IMG/VR virus record: IMGVR_UViG_3300049893_001123
Coordinates: 1 to 29,271 of that record
Direction: 5' to 3' (one strand)
Source of the DNA: a virus
DNA: 29,271 nucleotides
A program made the position numbers and the translations under genes. The notes beneath the pieces are model-generated. The model was not told the origin of the DNA, did not search any database, and saw only the letters and a list, made by a program, of their open reading frames with translations. Shown here in pieces: positions 1-6,015 of the stretch. Numbering within the stretch: the stretch's first letter is position 1; each line of letters begins with the position of its first letter.

Positions 1-822
1 ATATTGAACCCAACCCCTCAAATTACCAAACCACAAAGCCAAATTTTCATCACTAGGAACTTGTGCTTGATGTTCAGTTGGTGATGCATGAATTGGATGT
101 GCCCCGACGAGACGGTTGTACAAAAGCAAATCATCTTCCAATGATGTACGTTTACCATCGTGAGATAGATAACTAACTCTTGCACAACGAGCAACTGACA
201 TTTTGATCAATGTATCGGGATTTATACTAACACGTTCTAATCCAGTGATATATGGTAAATGCCATTCACCAACTTTAAGAACGCAACATTCATGATTATC
301 AATGGCATTTCGCATCAATTGTGCGAGTGCATGAATTTCAGGTTGAGCATCTTCGTGATCACGGAGACTGAAAAAGTTATCCCATTCCGTTGCAGTAACA
401 ACTACATGCATAAATTGCCACGGTTCAAGCAATCTATTGGCGATTTGTTTATGCACACCAATTTTCATCATTCCCCAAGCAAATATACATGCTACCTTCG
501 CTGCTGTTTTCCAAGCAAACTTGGTTATCGTTTGTTTGAATGGAGAAAGTTCCTTTTTGGCTTGCATACCAGCCTGATTTTCTCCCCAATGCACAAACAA
601 AGCAGGTTCATTCCATACTTGAGACAGAACCTTCTTAACTGGGATCGCTCGACTAGATGACGAATTCCTTGAGAACATACGGTGAGTCATAAACTCAGCA
701 TGAATGAATCGAGGGTATCTTAGTTGCATTGTGATTAGTCGAGGACCATGCTCATACTTCGAATCCTCAATCACAACTGCCTCAAAACCCATATCCAAGT
801 ATTTCTGTAAATTTTCGTTCAT
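1..822 (-). CDS. thyX: Flavin-dependent thymidylate synthase ThyX (3' end cut by window edge)
   Basis: ThyX makes dTMP from dUMP using methylenetetrahydrofolate, FAD and NADPH, which supplies phage DNA synthesis. I read this frame directly from the minus strand. It is open from an ATG at 822 to the edge, 274 codons with no stop. Residues 46-60 read THRMFSRNSSSSRAI, a phage version of the ThyX signature RHRxxSxxxxSxR. Further on are the family-typical stretches HKQIANRLLEPWQF, TATEWDNFF and, at the edge, NLRGWVQY, which normally lies near the C-terminus, so only a few residues should be missing. I chose the start at 822 because its ATGA overlaps the stop of the NADAR gene and a GGAG lies 7 bases upstream. 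An in-frame ATG at 840 is possible but has a poorer ribosome site. It is the last visible gene of the primase-NADAR-thyX operon. Confidence 0.93.
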   Translation of the reverse strand, partial: MNENLQKYLDMGFEAVVIEDSKYEHGPRLITMQLRYPRFIHAEFMTHRMFSRNSSSSRAIPVKKVLSQVWNEPALFVHWGENQAGMQAKKELSPFKQTITKFAWKTAAKVACIFAWGMMKIGVHKQIANRLLEPWQFMHVVVTATEWDNFFSLRDHEDAQPEIHALAQLMRNAIDNHECCVLKVGEWHLPYITGLERVSINPDTLIKMSVARCARVSYLSHDGKRTSLEDDLLLYNRLVGAHPIHASPTEHQAQVPSDENLALWFGNLRGWVQY

Positions 823-1250
823 TGACATCTCCAAAACCATCGTACATTCATCAAAATCTTACCGAGTTTGTTTTTACCTACATTCTTACAAACGCCCCAA
901 TAGGTATCACCCCACCAGTTACCTTCAATCAATCCAGCATCACCAGTATCAAGAAGCTTCTGTCTAATGTCGAGATTATGTTCAAACTTGGCAAATACAA
1001 CATTATACATCACAGATTCCTTAACTCGTTCCCAATCTTCTCTTAAGAGAATTTCTTTACTACGCTTTTTGGCGATAGTAGGAGTAAGTGATTCAGCAAT
1101 AAAATCATGATCTACAAGATCAATTGTCTTTGCGGCTTGATAGGCATGTTCGCTTGAACGATACTCAACTCCTCGATATGGAACGACACATATATAGAAA
1201 TTACTCAAGAATTCATACTCACCTGAAAAATCTCTGATTACATCATTCAT
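819..1250 (-). CDS. NADAR-domain protein (YbiA-like)
   Basis: This 143-aa protein belongs to the NADAR/YbiA family, which cleaves N-glycosidic bonds. Known members hydrolyse riboflavin-pathway intermediates or remove ADP-ribose from nucleic-acid bases. The family landmarks are all present: FLSNF (14-18), SEHAYQAAK (33-41) and the C-terminal GNWWGDTYWG (110-119). The length is normal for a stand-alone NADAR domain. The ATG at 1250 follows GGAG closely and lies 1 base after the primase stop. The open frame extends further upstream inside the primase gene but has no convincing site there. In this phage an anti-defence role (removing ADP-ribose or clearing NAD-derived products) is an inference; a macro-domain gene occurs at 20015-20473. 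Family assignment is firm, substrate is not. Confidence 0.92.
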   Translation of the reverse strand: MNDVIRDFSGEYEFLSNFYICVVPYRGVEYRSSEHAYQAAKTIDLVDHDFIAESLTPTIAKKRSKEILLREDWERVKESVMYNVVFAKFEHNLDIRQKLLDTGDAGLIEGNWWGDTYWGVCKNVGKNKLGKILMNVRWFWRCQ

Positions 1251-1251
1251 T

Positions 1252-2271
1252 TCATACTCCAATTTTCTTCCATTCATTGAACTTAGCTTTGGCTTCAAGT
1301 CCACTATATGTATGTGTATCAATTGCCAATTTTAGTTGATCTGATGTTAAACCACCACGGATAGCATCGTTCAAATCTTTGTACGGCCATGTTTCAGGTA
1401 ACATACATACATTCTTGCCCATATTGATCAAAGTCTTGTAGACCTTGAGAATGTCTGGGTTCCTGCGTTCAAAATCAGGAATGTATGTCACGTCGTCGGC
1501 TGAAAACTTCCACAAAGCAGCATCACCAACAGCAACACAGTTATCCAAAAACATGCTGTCGATTGGCCCTTCTACACAATACACTTTCCGATCTAAATCT
1601 ACACGATCCAATCCAAAGATTTTGGGCTTACTTTCATCAAGCATGATTGAGTAATACTTTGGCATTTCAGGACCAAATGCCCTTGCTTGATAACCAATAA
1701 TTGCACCATCTTCATCATACCACGGAATTACAAATCGTGGATGATTGTCGTTCATAACGCTTTTGAATTTATCTGTATGTCCTTTTGTCCATTCAATAAA
1801 CCGTGGAATGTAGAACATTTCAGCCAAAAACTTAGCTGGAATCTTTCTATTTTCGATTATCTTTCGAGCCGGATGATCTTCTGGTAAATCTAGGATCGCA
1901 GTTAACCCATGAAAAATATCTGGTACATACTTTTCAACTGGTTCTTGAGGGATCGCAGGATACTTCTCTGCTAGATTGAACCCTCCATTCCTGTCCTTCA
2001 AAACGGACAGCTTGTATTCACTCCAAAGGGGATAGTCGAAGCCTTTAAGAAACTTGCTAAAGTGTTCAGAGGCATGACAGTTATGACAGTAGAAGAATAA
2101 CTTATCACCTTTTGCAATGAAGTATCCTCTTGCCTTGCGACCCTCCTTGTCTTGTTCGCAATATGGACACTTGCAGTTTGCAAGAAACGTATTTCCGGTG
2201 TCTTTCTTAACCTTAAATTTTTGAAGTCGGTATGTAACCCGCTTCAAGTACATCACATCAGTATAAAGCAT
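1252..2271 (-). CDS. DnaG-type DNA primase (T4 gp61-like)
   Basis: The primase makes short RNA primers for lagging-strand synthesis and acts with the gp41-type helicase encoded at 14111-15496. The N-terminus has a zinc-binding domain with CPYC (35-38) and CHNC (62-65). The centre and C-terminus form a TOPRIM core with EGPIDS (234-239) followed by VAVGDA. The 339-aa length is close to T4 gp61. The start at 2271 gives MLYTDVMYLK with a GTGAG upstream; an in-frame ATG at 2253 is an alternative. It is the first gene after the sigma70-type promoter at 2300-2328 and the terminator at 2332-2357, so it heads an independent operon with NADAR and thyX. Confidence 0.93.
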   Translation of the reverse strand: MLYTDVMYLKRVTYRLQKFKVKKDTGNTFLANCKCPYCEQDKEGRKARGYFIAKGDKLFFYCHNCHASEHFSKFLKGFDYPLWSEYKLSVLKDRNGGFNLAEKYPAIPQEPVEKYVPDIFHGLTAILDLPEDHPARKIIENRKIPAKFLAEMFYIPRFIEWTKGHTDKFKSVMNDNHPRFVIPWYDEDGAIIGYQARAFGPEMPKYYSIMLDESKPKIFGLDRVDLDRKVYCVEGPIDSMFLDNCVAVGDAALWKFSADDVTYIPDFERRNPDILKVYKTLINMGKNVCMLPETWPYKDLNDAIRGGLTSDQLKLAIDTHTYSGLEAKAKFNEWKKIGV

Positions 2272-2281
2272 TTCATGCTCA

Positions 2282-2289
2282 CATTTATA
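2282..2289 (-). promoter_or_regulatory. Possible T4-type late promoter box upstream of primase
   Basis: The minus strand reads TATAAATG, one base from the T4 late consensus TATAAATA, just upstream of the primase ribosome site and downstream of the sigma70-type -10 box. A single 8-base near-match in AT-rich DNA is weak evidence. No late sigma factor (gp55) gene is visible in the window. Confidence 0.2.
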
Positions 2290-2299
2290 GGATATAGAT

Positions 2300-2328
2300 A
2301 GTATACCCTAAATCGAAATAAATGTCAA
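2300..2328 (-). promoter_or_regulatory. Sigma70-type promoter of the primase-NADAR-thyX operon
   Basis: The minus strand has TTGACA at 2328-2323, a 17-base spacer and TATACT at 2305-2300. That is a perfect -35 box, the ideal spacing and a 5-of-6 -10 box. It lies in the only gap between the lysis-end terminator and the primase start. It should be read by unmodified host RNA polymerase, so early expression is likely. Confidence 0.85.
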
Positions 2329-2331
2329 ATG

Positions 2332-2357
2332 AAAAAGCCGGTTTTTACCCGGCTTTT
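2332..2357 (-). terminator. Rho-independent terminator after the virion/lysis block
   Basis: Perfect 9-bp arms, AAAAGCCGG at 2333-2341 and CCGGCTTTT at 2349-2357, enclose a 7-base loop. On the minus strand the stem is followed by a T run, which fits termination of the lysis transcript ending at 2373. The plus-strand side is also T-rich, so the element could work in both directions, but no plus-strand gene needs it. The primase promoter begins only a few bases further on. Confidence 0.85.
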
Positions 2358-2372
2358 CCTCTCAAAATTGCC

Positions 2373-2642
2373 TTAATCGGTTTTTTTCTTGAATATTCCA
2401 ACCGCATTAAAGATTGCAACCAAACTACCAACAATTGACTCCATAACCGGCCACACTTGTTGGAATGTAGCAGTAAGGTCGGTAGCAGTTGCGAACACTT
2501 TTTCAAGTGCTGCCTTAACTAACTCTAGCTTTTGTTTTCCTACTCCACCATCAGGTACAGCAGCTTCAACAGTCTTAATCAATTCAATAACAACCGGCAT
2601 AAGACTTACTACAGTTTTTATAACTGACAATACAGTGTTCAT
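2373..2642 (-). CDS. Small hydrophobic phage protein, possible holin or antiholin partner
   Basis: This is an 89-aa protein with a hydrophobic N-terminal segment (about 3-24), a mixed helical middle (about 35-60) and a hydrophobic C-terminal segment (about 63-83) ending in KKKTD. That pattern suggests a small membrane or membrane-associated protein. Similar proteins are common in tailed phages near lysis genes, but I do not recognise an exact family. The ATG at 2642 forms an ATGA overlap with the stop of the lipoprotein gene, with AAGG upstream. It is the last gene before the terminator. Its position right after a holin-like protein and a lipoprotein supports a lysis role, by inference only. 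Confidence 0.75.
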   Translation of the reverse strand: MNTVLSVIKTVVSLMPVVIELIKTVEAAVPDGGVGKQKLELVKAALEKVFATATDLTATFQQVWPVMESIVGSLVAIFNAVGIFKKKTD

Positions 2643-2851
2643 TTTTCAAACCTTTCGTAACATATTACCTTAACAAGAAATCCTTCAGCCTCCTTTATTC
2701 TCACTATCGCTGGAAGGGTCTTGTCCTCGTTCATCATTATTCCCACTCCCGGTCTGCACACCAATTTTTCGTGTAGTTGCGGTAGTGATATAGTTGTTGA
2801 ACATGCCGGCAAAAACAGCAACGGCACCAGCAACGGTAAGAATATCTTCAT
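2639..2851 (-). CDS. Small lipoprotein overlapping the holin-like gene (possible o-spanin)
   Basis: This 70-aa protein starts at the ATG at 2851 and reads MKIFLPLLVPLLFLPAC. That is a basic residue, a hydrophobic run and a lipobox LPAC with the lipidated cysteine at residue 17. The mature part is only about 54 aa and has two more cysteines. The frame extends further upstream without a start fitting a signal peptide, so I chose 2851; GGA lies about 10 bases upstream. About 167 bases overlap the C-terminal half of the holin-like gene in another frame, an arrangement like Rz/Rz1 spanins. It is less proline-rich than classic Rz1, so o-spanin is only the leading guess. The gene call rests on the clear signal peptide and tight coupling at 2642. 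Confidence 0.6.
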   Translation of the reverse strand: MKIFLPLLVPLLFLPACSTTISLPQLHEKLVCRPGVGIMMNEDKTLPAIVRIKEAEGFLVKVICYERFEK

Positions 2852-3014
2852 CTGAAAATCCAAATTGTGCTCTAATTTTAGGGAACATCGCCAACAAAGC
2901 ACCAACAAGACCTACAATTGCATTAACAATATTTTGGCGAACTTTCCATGTAGCAGGATCAGCTAAACATTCTCCTGCCTTCAGAACCTTGAAGAAGTTC
3001 CATAGCTTTCCCAT
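2685..3014 (-). CDS. Holin-like membrane protein
   Basis: A 109-aa protein with two predicted membrane segments: about residues 28-45 (IVNAIVGLVGALLAMF) and 60-77 (ILTVAGAVAVFAGMFNNYI), joined by a short polar loop. The tail is hydrophilic, with NDERGQDPSSDSENKGG at the end. The second segment and the following ITTATTRKIGVQ resemble a common group of small phage holins. Holins open the inner membrane at the time of lysis. The gene overlaps the preceding one (2959-3477) by 56 bases, with GAG before the ATG at 3014. Its hydrophilic C-terminal half is encoded on the same DNA as the lipoprotein at 2639-2851. No endolysin gene is visible nearby. Confidence 0.7.
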   Translation of the reverse strand: MGKLWNFFKVLKAGECLADPATWKVRQNIVNAIVGLVGALLAMFPKIRAQFGFSDEDILTVAGAVAVFAGMFNNYITTATTRKIGVQTGSGNNDERGQDPSSDSENKGG

Positions 3015-3477
3015 CTTTTACTCTTTTCTTTCTTAGTCTACCGGGTGCAACATCGCCCGGTTTAATCCCACCAATGTTTTTGATGCTGTTAGCTGGTGGC
3101 GTACCAACAACAGGTTCACCATCTTCTACCATAAGAAGTAGTCGATTATACTCATCGAAACTTGATAGGTTTATTGTCTTACTGGTTAAGGTAGATTCGG
3201 TGATCAAATTTTCATCTGTAGTATTTAGGTTCTCTTTGACCAACATATATGCTGCAATAGCTGTAGCCAATCTGCTTCCACCACCGGGAATGGTAGCTAG
3301 AATCATTTTAAGCCTTGCACATAGACGATGAAGCATAGTCCAATTATCAGAATTGGCCTTTTTAATCACACGTCCATTTCCATCAATGATACCTTCTTTG
3401 TAAGCCTTCCAATCTGTGAATGGCTTTGTAAGTAGGTAGATAATGCGAAGTGCTATGGCATTGTCTACTGTTTTCAT
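2959..3477 (-). CDS. Conserved T4-superfamily phage protein of unknown function
   Basis: A 172-aa protein opening MKTVDNAIALRIIYLLTKPF and containing a helical region with SWTMLHRL-like NWTMLHRLCARLK (about 46-58) and a GGGSRLATAIAAYMLVKE stretch. I recognise this pattern from myovirus genomes in the virion gene region, but I know of no assigned function. The C-terminal third is basic and low in hydrophobicity. The start at 3477 overlaps the stop of the preceding gene as TAATG. It lies directly downstream of a second conserved phage protein (3477-3848), and the two look translationally coupled. Confidence 0.8.
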   Translation of the reverse strand: MKTVDNAIALRIIYLLTKPFTDWKAYKEGIIDGNGRVIKKANSDNWTMLHRLCARLKMILATIPGGGSRLATAIAAYMLVKENLNTTDENLITESTLTSKTINLSSFDEYNRLLLMVEDGEPVVGTPPANSIKNIGGIKPGDVAPGRLRKKRVKDGKAMELLQGSEGRRMFS

Positions 3478-3848
3478 TAAACGTCCAATCTTGCTAGAAT
3501 CTTTTTATTGATAGGAATCATGTTTACAGGTACATTCAAATAAGGAATTATATCAACTGGTTCCTGATTAATATGTCTCAAGAAAGTGCGAATCAGTGAC
3601 CACTTATCCTGCTCGTTCTTGAAAAACAACATCGCCATCGCTGCTTCACGATCAAAGGTATTGAAAAGAATAATGAAGTGATTGAGTACAAGCCTCAAAG
3701 ATACATCCTCTCCTGCAATAATTCGATTCAATAATCGTTTGATATGAATAACACGATTCACATCCTCGTTAAAAACATCTAGTGTTTTGCAGGATGGATT
3801 ATCATAGTGATTCATGGCAAACTTTAGATACGAATCATTGTTCAACAT
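3477..3848 (-). CDS. Conserved phage protein of unknown function
   Basis: A 123-aa protein with MLNNDSYLKFAMNHYDNP at the N-terminus, then a basic helical segment (VNRVIHIKRLLNRI) and a hydrophobic helix (LRLVLNHFIILFNTF, about 53-67). The pattern of a YDNP motif followed by an ILFN helix and an AMLFF segment recurs in T4-superfamily marine phages; no function is assigned. The ATG at 3848 follows the stop of the upstream gene by 8 bases with only a weak ribosome site. Its stop overlaps the next start (TAATG). Confidence 0.8.
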   Translation of the reverse strand: MLNNDSYLKFAMNHYDNPSCKTLDVFNEDVNRVIHIKRLLNRIIAGEDVSLRLVLNHFIILFNTFDREAAMAMLFFKNEQDKWSLIRTFLRHINQEPVDIIPYLNVPVNMIPINKKILARLDV

Positions 3849-3856
3849 AGTTTACA

Positions 3857-4525
3857 TCAAACGATGGTGTTAATAATGGTGCCGAGCGACTTGCTAACAA
3901 TGTACCATTTACTACCAGACTGCATTAGGGTAACTGTATCACCTTCAGCGGATAACAAAATGCCAGTTACATTTCCAGCAAAATCTCCACCAGCCTGTGG
4001 TGAAATAAGAGTATTACCCGACCCACCCTTTGATGCCAATATAACTGTAACAGTAGAAACTATTGATGCTGATGGTGATGGAAGATATAAGGTATTTAAG
4101 GTAGCTGACGTACTGGTAAGCTTCGTTACAGCATAACTAGATGATAAATTAGCTTCATTTGATTCTGGAAATGCTATTGTTTGCTGAGAAAGCTGAACAA
4201 TACCAGCAATACCAGCCCCACCAACTCGCATACTGCCTTTAACATACAACTTAACGCCAGCCGGAATAGAGTCACCAATATCTAGACCAATACCAACTCC
4301 ACGATTAGCATTTTTGCTGTCTACAACAAATAACAAATCAGTATCACCAATTGTCAATTCAACTGAACCAACTAAATTGATGTCGATACCTAAAGCCGCA
4401 AAAAAATCTTCGATAGTGAGTTGTCGATTAGCTGGGGTATCTGGCATACCTTGAATCAACATCAAGAGGTCTGATGCCGATACCGGATCAGCGGGATTTA
4501 ACTGAGATACTTTGATTTCTGACAT
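3857..4525 (-). CDS. Virion-type protein, paralogue of the 4527-4952 product
   Basis: A 222-aa acidic, Thr/Ser/Gly-rich protein. It begins MSEIKVSQLNPADPVSASDL and ends with GDTVTLMQSGSKWYIVSK. Both ends match the architecture of the 141-aa neighbour (ISQLDSATTLSSGD... and GDCLILLYAGSKWNVLSK), so the two look like diverged duplicates with a larger insert here. The N-terminal pattern (x-SQL, then D-LL/LP-I, then T at a turn) is common at the start of tail-fibre and head-decoration proteins. A structural role is inferred from composition and location. The ATG at 4525 lies 1 base past the preceding stop. Confidence 0.75.
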   Translation of the reverse strand: MSEIKVSQLNPADPVSASDLLMLIQGMPDTPANRQLTIEDFFAALGIDINLVGSVELTIGDTDLLFVVDSKNANRGVGIGLDIGDSIPAGVKLYVKGSMRVGGAGIAGIVQLSQQTIAFPESNEANLSSSYAVTKLTSTSATLNTLYLPSPSASIVSTVTVILASKGGSGNTLISPQAGGDFAGNVTGILLSAEGDTVTLMQSGSKWYIVSKSLGTIINTIV

Positions 4526-4526
4526 G

Positions 4527-4952
4527 TTATTTACTCAATACGTTCCATTTACTGCCCGCATACAAAAGGATCAGACAATCACCTTGAGTAGTTAACGGCA
4601 ATGAACTCCATCCATTACCGTTAGCTGATGTGATATTAACATCACCAGAAAGGGCATTAGCAATGATGATCTTCACCATATCTTGTGCTGGATTTGGCAA
4701 TGCAATGTTTACTGGACTTACTGAACCATTTGTAACAAACGAGATCGTCCTATCAACGGCAAGAGTACCAGAAGATTTAGTTTCTGTAGAACCACCAATC
4801 TTGATCAGACCTGTAAATGTTGCATCAAACATCTGAGCAAAAAGGGTAGCTAAAGTAACCTTCTTCGTTACTCCACCATTAACGATAGGCAGCACATCTC
4901 CGCTACTTAAAGTAGTAGCGGAGTCTAATTGTGAAATCGCCTTATCTGCCAT
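4527..4952 (-). CDS. Small virion-type protein with ISQL N-terminus
   Basis: A 141-aa protein, MADKAISQLDSATTLSSGDV..., rich in Thr, Ser, Gly and Val and predicted to be mostly beta strand. The N-terminal motif ISQLxxAxxxxxxDxLPIVxGG is a familiar anchor region in phage fibre and appendage proteins. The C-terminal GDCLILLYAGSKWNVLSK is the same kind of beta-helix or capping segment seen in many phage structural proteins. It follows the Ig-like protein directly (ATG one base past its stop) and precedes a larger paralogue. The ribosome site is weak, which suggests coupling to the upstream gene. Confidence 0.75.
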   Translation of the reverse strand: MADKAISQLDSATTLSSGDVLPIVNGGVTKKVTLATLFAQMFDATFTGLIKIGGSTETKSSGTLAVDRTISFVTNGSVSPVNIALPNPAQDMVKIIIANALSGDVNITSANGNGWSSLPLTTQGDCLILLYAGSKWNVLSK

Positions 4953-4953
4953 A

Positions 4954-5997
4954 TTAAGCTACGGTCAATGTGATTGGGTCGCTTGTTGCTGTTACAGCAC
5001 GGGTGCTTGTAACAACGCAAACAACGTCATGACCATCATGACCAGTCGAATCAGCGAGTGTATAATCGGCGGAATCTGTACCAACATTAACGTTGTTAAG
5101 CTTCCATTGATAATGCAACGTTCCACCAACAGGATCAATGCTTGCATCGGCAGTAAAGTCAACTGATGCTGGAGCAGTTACGCTTGCTGGATCAGGATCG
5201 GACGTAATAGTTACCGTGATAACTTCCACATTAACTTCGGCGGCGGCATCAGAAATATCTGCGAACGATGTGTCAGCAACTGCTTCTTCTACACCACCGG
5301 TTCCGATAGGATCAAATACATCACCAACAATTTCTTCACCAATAGTTAGACCAGCATTTGCGCCTGTTACAACGGAGCAATCACCAGCTACTACAGTGTA
5401 ATTGAACAAGTATGTCCAATCGCTTCCATCCAATACTTCACTATCGTATACTGCATGACGTACAGTTCCGTTTCCAGCTTGCACAGTAATATATGATCCA
5501 GCTTCAACACGAACACGTTCGCTTGCTGTAACAGTGATAGTGATTACGTCATCAGTTACCCAAGGACCAGTTGAAAGAGCAGCGGTGAAAGTTGGTTGAG
5601 CACCAAGGTCAGAAATCTTAGTTGCCTGATTGTTGTATGCACGAAGCACTTCAGTTAAAACTCTTGAACCGATAACTTGTGTTTTAACAACACCTTTATC
5701 AGTAATGCTAAGATTAAATGCTCTATTTTGAGTTGCATGAGCATTTGAACTTACAGAACCAGAGTCTTGTTTAACCGCTGTTGATGCTTGAAAAATACCA
5801 TCAATTTCATTAACGATAAGCACCTTACGAGCCGTATTAATGCGTTTAATTACAGCAGAAGCTGTAGCAGCACCAATGTTTGCTCCTTGATAGACAACTT
5901 CTCCAACAAGAAAGCCTGTAACACTGGCGACCTCAATTTCACCCAACTGTTTCTTAGGAAACTTGTAGGGATCAGTAATAGGTTGATAGATAGGCAT
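4954..5997 (-). CDS. Virion protein with C-terminal Ig-like domain
   Basis: A 347-aa, threonine-, valine- and alanine-rich, nearly all-beta protein. Residues up to about 250 contain repeated short beta segments. The last 90 residues have the marks of an immunoglobulin-like fold: SVDFTADASID, then LHYQWKLNNVNVGTDSADYTL, then a late cysteine in VVCVVTS. Ig-like domains are widespread on phage capsid, tail and fibre surfaces, where they help weak binding to cells or glycans. The start at 5997 has a strong AAGGAG site 8 bases upstream. It follows the about 585-aa protein and precedes two smaller beta-rich proteins, which supports a structural module. Confidence 0.75.
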   Translation of the reverse strand: MPIYQPITDPYKFPKKQLGEIEVASVTGFLVGEVVYQGANIGAATASAVIKRINTARKVLIVNEIDGIFQASTAVKQDSGSVSSNAHATQNRAFNLSITDKGVVKTQVIGSRVLTEVLRAYNNQATKISDLGAQPTFTAALSTGPWVTDDVITITVTASERVRVEAGSYITVQAGNGTVRHAVYDSEVLDGSDWTYLFNYTVVAGDCSVVTGANAGLTIGEEIVGDVFDPIGTGGVEEAVADTSFADISDAAAEVNVEVITVTITSDPDPASVTAPASVDFTADASIDPVGGTLHYQWKLNNVNVGTDSADYTLADSTGHDGHDVVCVVTSTRAVTATSDPITLTVA

Positions 5998-6015
5998 ATT
6001 CTTTACTCCTTCGCC

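Noticed and set aside
25-48. Apparent frameshift near the 3' end of thyX
   Set aside because: A first reading with one extra T gave an early stop. Recounting the bases showed three Ts and a continuous frame through NLRGWVQY.
259-660. Plus-strand open frame over thyX
   Set aside because: It lies wholly opposite clear ThyX motifs, has no family resemblance and no plus-strand gene context. The same holds for all other plus-strand frames in the window.
1251-1322. Longer NADAR protein starting inside the primase gene
   Set aside because: The extra residues do not match the family and no ribosome site is present; the ATG at 1250 has GGAG in place.
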